Positions 1 to 7,626 of a DNA stretch of 17,806 nucleotides are shown one piece after another. The position numbers and the translations under genes are program-made. Below the pieces are notes generated by a model. That model worked only from the letters and a program-made list of their open reading frames with translations, ran no database searches and was not told where the DNA came from. Each line of letters starts with the position of its first letter. The first letter of the stretch is position 1. Source of the DNA: Acidobacteriota bacterium (GTDB taxonomy: Bacteria > Acidobacteriota > Terriglobia > Terriglobales > Acidobacteriaceae); contig JAKAAZ010000058.1 in NCBI GenBank assembly GCA_021802085.1, positions 1-17,806 of the forward strand. The letters run 5' to 3'.

Positions 1-126
1 CTTCGCCGCCAAGCCAAAGCCTGGAATCGCCGCGCCAATCGCGACCAGATCACGGTCAAGTGGAAGTTCACCAGAAAACTGGCACGCCTCAAACTTAATT
101 ACTCATTCAAACGGTCACGGTACTAG
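1..126 (+). CDS. C-terminal end of a probable IS630-type transposase (partial)
   Basis: The first reading frame is open from base 1 to a TAG at 124-126, giving the last 41 residues of a protein that starts outside the window. The tail is very basic and contains AWNRRANRD, then a VKWKFTRK-like stretch and a closing FKRSRY. From memory this resembles the C-terminus of IS630-family transposases, where a WNRR...W.F.R..AR pattern follows the DDE catalytic domain. No catalytic residues fall inside the window, so neither the family nor the integrity of the element can be confirmed here. No terminal inverted repeat was recognised in the 131 bases between this stop and the citrate synthase stop. It could also be another basic-tailed transposase. 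Confidence 0.55.
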   Translation, partial: LRRQAKAWNRRANRDQITVKWKFTRKLARLKLNYSFKRSRY

Positions 127-257
127 GATCGGCACTGTTCAAAGAGTTGCCGTGAAACCCAGATACAAGCAAGGAACATCGACGACAGAAAAATAGCTTC
201 CTGATCGCTTTACGAACAATCTGGAATTCCTCAGTTCCTGCTGGAGGAAGGCATCGT

Positions 258-1391
258 TCAACGGCTCTCGATGGCTACATACTTGTTCGGGTAGGCCGGG
301 CCGGTATATTCGGCGCGCGGGCGGATCAGCCGATTGTCCTCGAATTGCTCGATCACATGCGCCGACCAGCCGGCAATGCGGCTGACAGCGAAGATCGGCG
401 TGAACAAATCGACGTCGATACCCAGCGTGGTGTAGGTTGAAGCCGAATAAAAATCCACGTTGGCGTTGAGCTTCTTTTCCTCTTTCACAAACAGCTCGAT
501 CTTACGGGACATGTCGAACCATTTTGGATTGCCGTCCGCGCGCCCCAGGTCCTGCGACATGCGGCGCAGATGCGTCGCGCGCGGATCTTCTGTGCGATAC
601 ACGCGATGTCCGAAGCCAGGAATTTTCTTCTTGTCGGCCAGCATCTGCCGCACATACTCCACCGGGTCCGCGCCTGCCTTGTCGATTGCGAACAGGATGC
701 GCATCACGGCCTCGTTCGCGCCGCCGTGCAGCGATCCCTTCAACGCGCCAATCGCGCCGGTGATGGCCGAATGCATGTCCGACAACGTGGCAACGATGAC
801 CCGGGCGGCAAAGGTGGACGCGTTGAATTCATGGTCGGCGTGCAGAATCAGGGCTACATCCAGCGCACGCTCCGCCGTCGCGGAAGGCTTCTCACCATTC
901 AGCATCCATAGAAAGTTGCCGGCATGACTCAGCGAAGGGTCGGGCGGAACGATCGATTTTCCTTTGCGAACGCGGTCAAAAATCGCAATAATCATTGGGA
1001 TTTGCGAGGTCAGGCGGAAGGCTTTGCGCACATTCGCCTCGTGCGTAATGGATTCCTGGTCCGGGTCATACATGCTGAGCGCGGAGACTGCGGTGCGCAG
1101 GACTGCCATCGGCAAGGCATCCTTCGGCAACTCTTCGATCAGGCGCACTACCTCTGGCGGCAGAACTCGGCCTGTCGCCAGATGTTGATTGAATTCCGCG
1201 AGTTCCGTGCTGGAAGGCAGACGTCCAAACCACAATAGATAGGCCGTTTCCGGGAAAGTCGACTTCTCTGCCAGTTCATGAATATCGATGCCGCGGTATG
1301 CCAGGACGCCCGCGTCTCCATCGATCCAACAAATTGCAGAGTCGGAAGCAACGATATCTTCCAGCCCGCGTGCCGCGGCAGTCATAGCCAT
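258..1391 (-). CDS. gltA: citrate synthase (or 2-methylcitrate synthase)
   Basis: The 377-residue product belongs to the citrate synthase family, which condenses acetyl-CoA (or propionyl-CoA) with oxaloacetate at the entry of the TCA or methylcitrate cycle in the cytoplasm. The catalytic set is visible: His222 in LHGGANE, His262 in PGFGHRVY followed by EDPRA, and Asp313 in VDFYSA. HEFNAS around residue 187 and Arg338 and Arg358 are also in place. The length fits the short type I forms of about 370-380 residues rather than the 430-residue E. coli-like enzyme. The ATG at 1391 is chosen because GGAGA lies 8 bases upstream; an in-frame ATG two codons later is the alternative. It stands alone on the minus strand, divergent from the coiled-coil membrane gene. 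Sequence alone does not separate citrate from 2-methylcitrate specificity, and no prpB or prpD lies nearby. Confidence 0.93.
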   Translation of the reverse strand: MAMTAAARGLEDIVASDSAICWIDGDAGVLAYRGIDIHELAEKSTFPETAYLLWFGRLPSSTELAEFNQHLATGRVLPPEVVRLIEELPKDALPMAVLRTAVSALSMYDPDQESITHEANVRKAFRLTSQIPMIIAIFDRVRKGKSIVPPDPSLSHAGNFLWMLNGEKPSATAERALDVALILHADHEFNASTFAARVIVATLSDMHSAITGAIGALKGSLHGGANEAVMRILFAIDKAGADPVEYVRQMLADKKKIPGFGHRVYRTEDPRATHLRRMSQDLGRADGNPKWFDMSRKIELFVKEEKKLNANVDFYSASTYTTLGIDVDLFTPIFAVSRIAGWSAHVIEQFEDNRLIRPRAEYTGPAYPNKYVAIESR

Positions 1392-1823
1392 GTTCGTGTT
1401 CTCCAGACTACTTTTTTCTCATGTGCAGGGTCCAACAGCGATTCGCGCAAGACCGGCTATCACGATCTTACAGCGCGACGATGACCTTCGTCATTTTCGT
1501 TTCTTCAGCATCCATCTGCTTTGACCAGTGAAACTGCTCCTCTTAGCCGCGAGTTGTCGAGCCTGGCATTCATGCTACGGTGCCTCGTTTCGGCCATAAC
1601 CCCAACTTTCCGTTATAACCCAGCCATCTCTCTCTGTCACCAAGCCGTGTAGCGAAAGACGTCGCGATCACCGCATCGGTGACGACGGTTTACCCACTGC
1701 TTTGCATCCATTTGTGCGTGTGATTGTTTTGTGAAAACCTAGGGTGTGCCAGCCGGTCGCATACGACTGGCTTTGAATCGCGAGATATTTTAACCCGTCT
1801 TGCAATGCACAGGAGCCTTTGGA
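1392..1823. other. 432-base divergent spacer between citrate synthase and the coiled-coil membrane gene
   Basis: This spacer must hold the promoters of two divergent genes. I see no convincing open frame: the short frames here lack ribosome binding sites and family features. I could not assign a sigma-70 promoter on either strand. Recognisable structure is limited to a small palindrome, TCACCG-CAT-CGGTGA, at about 1667-1682, and a stronger hairpin at 1751-1772 listed separately. Confidence 0.5.
1751..1772. other. 9-bp inverted repeat (hairpin) in the leader of the 1824 gene
   Basis: AGCCGGTCG (1751-1759) can pair with CGACTGGCT (1764-1772) around a CATA loop, giving nine pairs including one G-U on the plus strand. 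It lies about 50 bases before the start codon at 1824. There is no long T-run after it on either strand, so it is not a convincing terminator. It could be a leader-RNA structure or a protein-binding dyad. Confidence 0.35.
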
Positions 1824-2654
1824 ATGCCCGAAGATGACTTGTACGGGGACGAGAGATCTCATTCCGCCTTATTGATCCTGATTGCAGGCCTTTCACTTCT
1901 CCTCGCGCTCGGCGCGCTGGTGTGGAGTTATTTTCTGCAAAACCGGCTGGATGCAACCGAAACCAGGCTGAGTCAGTCGCAGGAACATGTCGAGCACCTC
2001 GACGCGCAACAGGTGGAGATATGGCGTCAGATGCGCGCGACGAATGACGAATTTGGAGCCAAGCTGGGTATCACGCAGCAGCAAATTGAGCTTCGCGCGC
2101 AAAATATACTGCATCAACAGCAGCTTTCCGACGCACGTATCGCCAGGCAGGAAGCAGCCACCAGCCAAAAGGTCACTGCTGTTTCCCACGCCGTGTCCAA
2201 CGTGCAGACCGCTGTGGGAGGCGTCAAGCAGGATGTCGTGCATACCCGGCAGGAACTGGCCAGCACCCAACAGCAACTCCATGCCGTGGTTGGCGACCTG
2301 GGTGTGCAGAGCGGCCTGATCGCGACCAATTCCGAGCAACTGAACTATCTGAAGCACCTGGGAGATCGCAACTACGTTGAATTTACCCTGCGCAAGGGGC
2401 AACCGCCGATGTCGGTTTCAATCGTCAAACTGCAACTGCGCAAGGCCGACACCAAACATTCGCGCTATACGCTGTATGTGTTTTCAGACGACAAGCGTGT
2501 GGAGAAGAAGAACCGCGATCTCGATGAGCCATTGCAGTTCTATACCGGCAACCCACCCATGTTGTTTGAGGTTGTCATCAATCAAATCGGAAAGGATCAA
2601 GTTTCCGGCTATTTGTCGGCACCCAAAAACGCGCCCAAACCCTTCGTCCCGTAA
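1824..2654 (+). CDS. membrane-anchored coiled-coil protein of unknown function
   Basis: The 276-residue product is not a family I recognise. After a short acidic N-terminus (MPEDDLYGDE), residues about 15-37 form one strongly hydrophobic transmembrane segment. A long Gln-, Ala- and Ser-rich stretch from about 40 to 175 follows, with heptad-like hydrophobic spacing that suggests a coiled coil. The last 95 residues or so look like a small beta-rich domain (YVEFTLRKG, VSIVKLQLRKAD, YTLYVFSDDK) ending in a Pro/Lys-rich tail. The topology suggests a cytoplasmic N-terminus and a periplasmic coiled coil. The ATG at 1824 is preferred over one at 1800 because AGGAG (1811-1815) sits 8 bases before it. 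The next gene converges, so this appears to be transcribed alone. Function is unknown. Confidence 0.75.
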   Translation: MPEDDLYGDERSHSALLILIAGLSLLLALGALVWSYFLQNRLDATETRLSQSQEHVEHLDAQQVEIWRQMRATNDEFGAKLGITQQQIELRAQNILHQQQLSDARIARQEAATSQKVTAVSHAVSNVQTAVGGVKQDVVHTRQELASTQQQLHAVVGDLGVQSGLIATNSEQLNYLKHLGDRNYVEFTLRKGQPPMSVSIVKLQLRKADTKHSRYTLYVFSDDKRVEKKNRDLDEPLQFYTGNPPMLFEVVINQIGKDQVSGYLSAPKNAPKPFVP

Positions 2655-2769
2655 TTTCGGTTCAAAAGGTGCGGATCATGTTCAAGATTGCGCGCCAGAC
2701 AATTTCTATGGTCGGATGACAACCACAGCGACGCATCAGCTGGCATGCGAAGCATAGACTCGATACGCG

Positions 2770-3390
2770 CTATTCCAGCGGCAAAGTCAATGTGCGTGCT
2801 TGTTGAAAACTGATGATGACCTGCGCGTCTTTGTGCTGGCTCCACTGCTCTTTCGTCCAGGGATACGCGAATATCATCAGGCCTTCTGCCGACTGTCCGG
2901 GCGCAATGACTTGGTGGCGCGCCAAGGGGGGCATGCTCATCGACTTCAGTTCAGGAAACCGCTGCATGAACCGATCGATGTCCTCTGGCAAAGCTGCCAG
3001 GCTTTGGCTGGCTTCACCCTTCAGCTTTACATCCGACACCAGATCGAAGATCGTTATCGGCTGTTTGCTAATATTTGTGACCCTGGCCTGCACTAGTAGG
3101 ACCGTCTCATCCTGCTCGGGAACCAAGCCAGGCAACCCAGGCCCGGTCTGCGAATTCCCGGCGTCCACCTGGACTGGGTACGCAACGACCCGCAGCACGG
3201 CGCCGGATGCATCCGGCTTCGATCGCCCAAAATGAGCGAACAATGCCCACGCGATCGATAGTCCAACGACCACGACAATCGCTGGAACCACAAGAGGACG
3301 CCAGGGTTCCGTTGGCTCTATTTCCTCCATCTCTAGCGCACCGACATTGGGGGTCCGCGAATCTGGGAGCGGCGAATCGGGTGTATTCAT
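2770..3390 (-). CDS. single-pass membrane protein of unknown function
   Basis: The 206-residue product has a Pro- and Glu-rich cytoplasmic-type N-terminus, one transmembrane segment at about 32-54 (LVVPAIVVVVGLSIAWALFA) and an extracytoplasmic domain of about 150 residues. That domain alternates short beta-like stretches (TVLLVQARVTNIS, ITIFDLVSDVKL, AQVIISFQQARTLTLPL), a pattern seen in immunoglobulin-like domains. I cannot assign a named family. It begins 48 bases after the stop of DNA polymerase X on the same strand, so co-transcription with polX is likely. No strong Shine-Dalgarno precedes the ATG at 3390; an in-frame ATG at residue 21 is possible but has no better site. Its 3' end converges on the coiled-coil membrane gene with a 115-base gap and no recognisable terminator. 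Confidence 0.7.
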   Translation of the reverse strand: MNTPDSPLPDSRTPNVGALEMEEIEPTEPWRPLVVPAIVVVVGLSIAWALFAHFGRSKPDASGAVLRVVAYPVQVDAGNSQTGPGLPGLVPEQDETVLLVQARVTNISKQPITIFDLVSDVKLKGEASQSLAALPEDIDRFMQRFPELKSMSMPPLARHQVIAPGQSAEGLMIFAYPWTKEQWSQHKDAQVIISFQQARTLTLPLE

Positions 3391-3438
3391 GGTTGCAAGC
3401 AGTTTACTCGGAATCGGGCCGGATCAGGAGACAAAGTT

Positions 3439-5184
3439 TCAGAGAATCCGGGGACGAAGCCTCTGCAATAGGTCGTCCGCTGACCGCGTGTTCAAGACAT
3501 CCTCGGCCTGCAATCCAGCTCGACGCAACTGAAGGATGCCATAGCGCATTTTCTCCAGATGCGACGTGTGATGGGCGTCTGTATTCACGACAATTTTGCA
3601 GCCCAACTCTTTTGCGCGCCGCAGATTGCGATCGTTCAGGTCGAGGCGGTCAGGATATGCATTGTGCTCGACGGCAACGCCCAGCTCCGCCGAGCGGCGA
3701 AGGACCGCGTCAAGGTCGAACTCGTACGGTTCCCGGCGCAGCAACAGCCGACCGGTCGGATGCCCAAGAATGCGCACGAACGGGTTTTCAATGGCTCGCA
3801 GAATGCGCTCCGTCATCTGCTTCGCGGGCTGGTTGAAATAGGAATGCACGCTTGCCACCACCACATCCATCTGCGCCAGCACATCATCGGAAAGATCGAG
3901 TGCTCCATCCACAAGAATGTCGACTTCAATACCTGGAAAAATTCGGATCGAGCCTGCCATTTCCCGATCCACTGCGCGAATCCGCGCGATATGTTCCAGC
4001 GCGCGCGCATCATCCAATCCATTCGTCATGGCAAGATTTTTTGAGTGGTCCGTGATGGCGATGTAGCTGTATCCGCGTTCCAGCGCCGCCTCCGCCATCT
4101 CACGGATCGTATTTTTCCCGTCCGTCGCATTCGTGTGCATATGCAAATCGCCTCGAATGTCAGATTGCTCGATCAGCACTGGCAACCGGTGTTGCGCGGC
4201 TGCCTCGATCTCCCCCAGGTCTTCGCGCAGTTCCGGCGGAATCCAGTCCATCCCCAGTGCCGCATAAATCTCTTCCTCTGTGCTGCTGGGAAGCGCACTG
4301 CCGTCGTCCAACCTCGCCAATGCATATTCATTCAAGGTGTAACCCATTTTCAATGCGCGCTGGCGCAGCGTCACATTGTGCAGCTTCGAGCCGGTAAAGT
4401 ATTGCAGCGCTGCGCCGTAACTTTTCTCCGGCAACATTCTTACGTCCACCTGCAAGCCCTGGCGCAGACGAAAGCTCACCTTGTTCTGGCCCTTGCCAAT
4501 CACATCGGCGATGAGGGGATAGCCCGCCACGTGTTCCACCACGGCCGCCACTCTGTCTTCCGCGCATGCCGGCCCCGTCACCAGAAAATCCAGGTCTCCG
4601 ACCGTATCGCGCCCTCGCCGCAGTGAGCCAGCCGGCGTTACTCGCTCGATTCCAGGAAAACTACGCAGGTATTCCGTCAGTCTCTCCGCCGCCAGATCGG
4701 CATCGTCTAGATGGAATCTTCCGGCATGTTTGCGGTAGTCGGCTATGCCTTGCAGCAGTTTTGCCACTTGCTTGGGTCCGCATCGCGGCAGGTTGTCCAA
4801 CCGCCCTTCGCGGCACGCGGTTTCCAGTTCATCGATGCTCGATATCTGCGCCGCGTCCCAGAACAGCGCCACCGTCTTCGGCCCCATGCCGGGCAGCCGC
4901 AACAGTTCCAGCATCGATGGTTTGTAGCGGGCCAGCATTTCCTGGTGCAAACCCAGCGCACCTGTCTGCTCCATCTCGACAATGTTCGCCGCCATTCCCT
5001 TGCCGATCCCTGGCAGCTCCAGCAGTTTCTTTGGCTCTGCCGCCAACTGTCCCACAGCTACTGTGCTGGATTCCACCACTTCCGCGGCGCGGCGGTAAGA
5101 ACGGATCCGAAACGAGTCTGCCGCGCTCACTTCCAGCAAATCGGCCGTCTCGGAAAGTATTTGTGCAATCTGGCGATTTTCCAT
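3439..5184 (-). CDS. polX: DNA polymerase X with C-terminal PHP domain
   Basis: The 581-residue product has the full bacterial PolX layout. An N-terminal 8-kDa/HhH region carries LPGIGKG (57-63) and LPGMGPK (97-103). The nucleotidyltransferase core has GSLRR and GDLDF, with Asp197, Asp199 and a third carboxylate near Asp247 (VDVRM). The C-terminal PHP phosphoesterase domain starts at GDLHMHT (345-351), with TDHS (379-381), a His at 447, GHP (474-476) and NTDAHH (534-539) as metal ligands. Bacterial PolX enzymes fill short gaps in base-excision repair, and the PHP domain provides Mn-dependent 3'-5' exonuclease or AP-endonuclease activity. The start at 5184 is chosen because GGAGA (5195-5199, read on the minus strand) precedes it; an upstream in-frame ATG at 5226 has a weaker site and would add 14 poorly conserved residues. 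It lies just beyond the cold-shock terminator, so it probably has its own promoter. Confidence 0.95.
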   Translation of the reverse strand: MENRQIAQILSETADLLEVSAADSFRIRSYRRAAEVVESSTVAVGQLAAEPKKLLELPGIGKGMAANIVEMEQTGALGLHQEMLARYKPSMLELLRLPGMGPKTVALFWDAAQISSIDELETACREGRLDNLPRCGPKQVAKLLQGIADYRKHAGRFHLDDADLAAERLTEYLRSFPGIERVTPAGSLRRGRDTVGDLDFLVTGPACAEDRVAAVVEHVAGYPLIADVIGKGQNKVSFRLRQGLQVDVRMLPEKSYGAALQYFTGSKLHNVTLRQRALKMGYTLNEYALARLDDGSALPSSTEEEIYAALGMDWIPPELREDLGEIEAAAQHRLPVLIEQSDIRGDLHMHTNATDGKNTIREMAEAALERGYSYIAITDHSKNLAMTNGLDDARALEHIARIRAVDREMAGSIRIFPGIEVDILVDGALDLSDDVLAQMDVVVASVHSYFNQPAKQMTERILRAIENPFVRILGHPTGRLLLRREPYEFDLDAVLRRSAELGVAVEHNAYPDRLDLNDRNLRRAKELGCKIVVNTDAHHTSHLEKMRYGILQLRRAGLQAEDVLNTRSADDLLQRLRPRIL

Positions 5185-5239
5185 GGCGATACGATCTCCG
5201 GGAATTCCACTCCCCGATGGCATCATCGCACTCTACAGG

Positions 5240-5269
5240 CAAAAAAATAAAATCCGGCACAAGGCCGGA
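5240..5269 (-). terminator. Rho-independent terminator of the cold-shock gene
   Basis: Read on the minus strand, TCCGGC (5269-5264) pairs with GCCGGA (5258-5253) around a 5-base loop. A T-rich run follows immediately (TTTTATTTTTTT, 5252-5241). This is a textbook intrinsic terminator for the minus strand. It sits about 150 bases after the cold-shock stop and just before polX, so it should separate the two transcripts. Confidence 0.85.
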
Positions 5270-5418
5270 GATCCTCAAAAACATATTGATTCCAGTTGCA
5301 AGAGAAACTAATTGCCCGCATTGCGCTTCTACACAGCTGCAGACACACGCGTGCGCACACACGGATTCAAGCAGTTGCAAGGGTTAGGCAATTCGCAGAC
5401 CCGTCTCGACAATCCCTT

Positions 5419-5643
5419 TCAGTCTTGCAGAGCGCCTTGCAGCCGCAATACCTGGTCCGCCTGCGGTCCTTTCTCTCCCTGAACGATGTCAAACTCGACC
5501 GGGTCGCCTTCCTTCAGACTTTTGTAACCCTCAGTCTGAATCGCCGTGTAATGCACGAACACATCGGGGCCATCTTCCCGCCCGATGAATCCGAATCCTT
5601 TTGCATTGTTGAACCACTTTACTTTGCCTTTATGCTGAGACAC
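5419..5643 (-). CDS. csp: cold-shock domain protein (CspA family)
   Basis: The 74-residue product is a single cold-shock domain with both nucleic-acid-binding motifs: RNP1 as KGFGFI (residues 15-20) and RNP2 as VFVHYTAI (28-35). It starts with the usual GKVKWFN. Such proteins bind single-stranded RNA or DNA and act as RNA chaperones at low temperature or during growth transitions. The length is normal for the family (65-75), with a short C-terminal tail after QADQV. The start codon is GTG at 5643, preceded by GGAGAGG about 10 bases upstream. The gene is monocistronic: it has its own hairpin terminator downstream and about 280 bases upstream before the next gene. The 3' untranslated region, about 150-180 bases, is unusually structured (see findings). 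Confidence 0.95.
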   Translation of the reverse strand: MSQHKGKVKWFNNAKGFGFIGREDGPDVFVHYTAIQTEGYKSLKEGDPVEFDIVQGEKGPQADQVLRLQGALQD

Positions 5644-5693
5644 GGAACACGCACCTCTCCAATACAGATCGGAAACCGCGAGGGGATCCTGCG

Positions 5694-5699
5694 AATATA
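5694..5699 (-). promoter_or_regulatory. candidate -10 box for the cold-shock gene
   Basis: On the minus strand TATATT lies about 50 bases before the GTG start. A start point near 5687 would leave a leader of roughly 43 bases containing the GGAGAGG site. I see no good -35 hexamer at 16-18 bases, so this rests on one hexamer. Confidence 0.25.
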
Positions 5700-5927
5700 G
5701 ACGCGGGAAGCGGGAAATTGTTATGAGGAGAGTATGAAAATAATCCGTCGGACGCAGGACCTATCTTGCGGGGTATTTCTCGACGTGCGGCGTTGCCGGC
5801 ACACGCGGCGGTTTTGCAAAAATGGTGGAACATGAGAACCGCGATGGATTGCGTGGGAAGCGCGGCTCATGTCGTGTCAAGCCGCGGGATACGGATGTCC
5901 GCGAACACTACGCGTAAATGACTTCCT

Positions 5928-6686
5928 CTACAAAGTGGCCGCTGCCCGCCGCCGCGCATACAGCAGAATCGCGACGATCGATTTCGCGTCGATGATCTTT
6001 CCGCTCTCCACCCACTCCAGTGCTTGCGAAAACGGAATCTGCCGGTGCTCGATGTATTCATCCTCATCCGGCGCGGATTGCCCGCAGCTTAACCCCTCCG
6101 CGATGTACACCTGCATCCACTCGCCCAGGAACCCAGGACTCACGTAGAACCGCGCCAGCTTGGTCCAGCGCTTGGCGATATACCCGGTCTCTTCCAGTAA
6201 CTCGCGTTTCGCGCCGGGCAGCGTCGACTCTTCCGGCTCTTTGCGTCCGGCGGGAATTTCCCACATGTATTGCCCGGCGGCATGGCGATACTGGCGCTCC
6301 ACAACAATCATCGGGTCGGCCGGATTGTGTGTATCGTCCACCGCGAGAATCACGACGGAGCCGGAGTGTCGGATCACATCGCGCCGTGCGGTTTCTCCTT
6401 CCGGCTCACGCACATAGTCGGTGTACACGTCGAACAATGGCCCTTGATACGCCAGCTTCGATGAAATCAACGCAACCTTCGCGCCACGCAGGCTCTTCAC
6501 CGAGGAAGCGGCGGTACCACGAATCGCGGATGTGGCAGCGGTCTGTTTGTTCGCGGATGGCAATATTCTCTTGGCTTTCGCAAGCGACTGCACAGGACCT
6601 TGGTTCTTTTGGATTTTGTTCTTGGCTTTTCCGGCTTGTTGTTTCCCTGCCGGCTTCAGCGGTGTTTTTTTCTGGCCAGATCGCAT
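5928..6686 (-). CDS. NUDIX hydrolase, ADP-ribose pyrophosphatase-like, with a basic N-terminal extension
   Basis: The 252-residue product carries a clear NUDIX box at residues 147-169 (G147, E153, R161-E162, E165-E166, G168), the Mg-binding loop that hydrolyses nucleoside diphosphates linked to another moiety. The preceding core (DVYTDYVREPEGE, VVILAVDD, VVERQYRHAAGQYMWEIPAGR) is typical of the ADP-ribose/ADP-sugar pyrophosphatase subgroup (NudF-like). The first 70 residues are extra: rich in Lys, Ala, Gln and Ser, with no hydrophobic segment. AAAGGA lies 5 bases before the ATG at 6686, which supports the long form, although internal initiation is possible. The gene follows the CYTH gene on the same strand after 206 bases. 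The substrate cannot be fixed from sequence. Confidence 0.88.
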   Translation of the reverse strand: MRSGQKKTPLKPAGKQQAGKAKNKIQKNQGPVQSLAKAKRILPSANKQTAATSAIRGTAASSVKSLRGAKVALISSKLAYQGPLFDVYTDYVREPEGETARRDVIRHSGSVVILAVDDTHNPADPMIVVERQYRHAAGQYMWEIPAGRKEPEESTLPGAKRELLEETGYIAKRWTKLARFYVSPGFLGEWMQVYIAEGLSCGQSAPDEDEYIEHRQIPFSQALEWVESGKIIDAKSIVAILLYARRRAAATL

Positions 6687-6892
6687 TCAGTTCCTTTCGT
6701 TTCTTGGTTTCAGTCGGAGTCTCTCAACGCTCTATAGGCAGAACATTCGCTTCACATGAGACCATAAACCAATCTTGCTCGCATACAAAGAACGGACTGA
6801 GGAAAACTCGGCCGCTCGCAACCGATCCGATCCACACGTAGCTAGTTTGGGCCTCGACCGTCTTGGGCAAATAACCCGTGTAGCGGCCGCTT

Positions 6893-7477
6893 CTACCGCT
6901 GGATTGGACTGGTTCCCTCGGTGTCGATCTCGGCAAACGTCATATTGGTCGCCGGGTGCCGCGTCGCTCGTTTCCATTCCTGAAACAGTTGCCCGTAGCT
7001 CGCCTTCAGATATTTTGCCGGAGGAATTCCCAGCTTCGCGGCCACTCGGTCAATCCATTCGGATTCCCCTTCCAACTCCGCGAAGTCTCCAATCGGGGTC
7101 ACATCCACCACGATGTGTCCTTCATTGTCTGCCCATTCCGTCCGCAGTTTTTCATACACAAAAATTGGACAGTACCCCAGCCGCTCAAAAATAGCAGCTA
7201 GGGGACGTCCGTCCTCGATCTCCGTTTCCGTTTCTGCGCGTACCTTATGCGCGCTGGCGGCGGAGTTTTCCGCGGGGGCCTTGTGCGTCAGGATCCATCG
7301 GTCCCCATACTGCCGGATGCGCAGCAGTTCCCCTCGCTGCCGCAACCGGTTCTCCGGCGTATCGAACAATACATTGCGCTCCTTGGTTTCCGCGGTCAGC
7401 AAATGAAACCCCATGGCTGGCAATTGGCCGGTAAAAGCAGCACGGTTCGCGAGTCGTACTTTGATTTCCGTTTCCAT
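6893..7477 (-). CDS. CYTH-domain protein (class IV adenylate cyclase / triphosphatase-like)
   Basis: The product starts with the CYTH signature ExExK (METEIKVRL: E2, E4, K6) and continues with alternating basic and acidic strands typical of the triphosphate tunnel fold: LRQRGELLRIRQYG, WILTHKAP, RAETETEIEDG, HIVVDVTPIGDFAELEGE and a final SYGQLF. This arrangement is closest to the CyaB/ThiTPase branch, whose members act on triphosphates (ATP to cAMP, thiamine triphosphate or inorganic triphosphate) with Mg or Mn. Most bacterial CyaB-like proteins have no proven cyclase role, so I give no gene symbol. The start at 7477 (194 residues) is chosen so that ExExK sits at the N-terminus as usual. In-frame starts at 7504 (ATG) and 7543 (TTG) would add 9 or 22 residues; none has a strong Shine-Dalgarno. 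It diverges from tsaC/sua5. Confidence 0.87.
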   Translation of the reverse strand: METEIKVRLANRAAFTGQLPAMGFHLLTAETKERNVLFDTPENRLRQRGELLRIRQYGDRWILTHKAPAENSAASAHKVRAETETEIEDGRPLAAIFERLGYCPIFVYEKLRTEWADNEGHIVVDVTPIGDFAELEGESEWIDRVAAKLGIPPAKYLKASYGQLFQEWKRATRHPATNMTFAEIDTEGTSPIQR

Positions 7478-7626
7478 CTTGCCGGATACCGTTCCCAGGG
7501 CCATGCAACCAGTTTCGCAGATGCACCGGACAGCGGGAAACAAGGAAACCAGGTGAATCGAATGTACACGAACAGATTAGGATGAAGAACGGATGCGTTG
7601 CGCGAATGGCGATGCTCAGGAACAAA

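Noticed and set aside
127..257. Possible terminator or IS end between the transposase tail and citrate synthase
   Set aside because: Only a 5-bp stem (TTCCT/AGGAA near 233-249) was found, without a T-run, and no inverted repeat partner is inside the window.
1800..1823. Upstream ATG at 1800 for the coiled-coil membrane protein
   Set aside because: The AGGAG at 1811-1815 is correctly placed for the ATG at 1824 and would lie inside the coding sequence of the longer form.
5185..5226. Upstream ATG at 5226 for DNA polymerase X
   Set aside because: The Shine-Dalgarno and the usual family N-terminus both favour 5184. The extra 14 residues look like leader sequence.
4566..5387. A 273-codon plus-strand open frame
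   Set aside because: It lies opposite the fully convincing polX gene and continues over the cold-shock terminator. Its product is a Pro/Arg/Ser-rich low-complexity string typical of an antisense shadow in GC-rich DNA.
6020..6841. A 273-codon plus-strand open frame
   Set aside because: It is antisense to the NUDIX gene, which has its catalytic box and a good ribosome binding site. The translated string has no family features.
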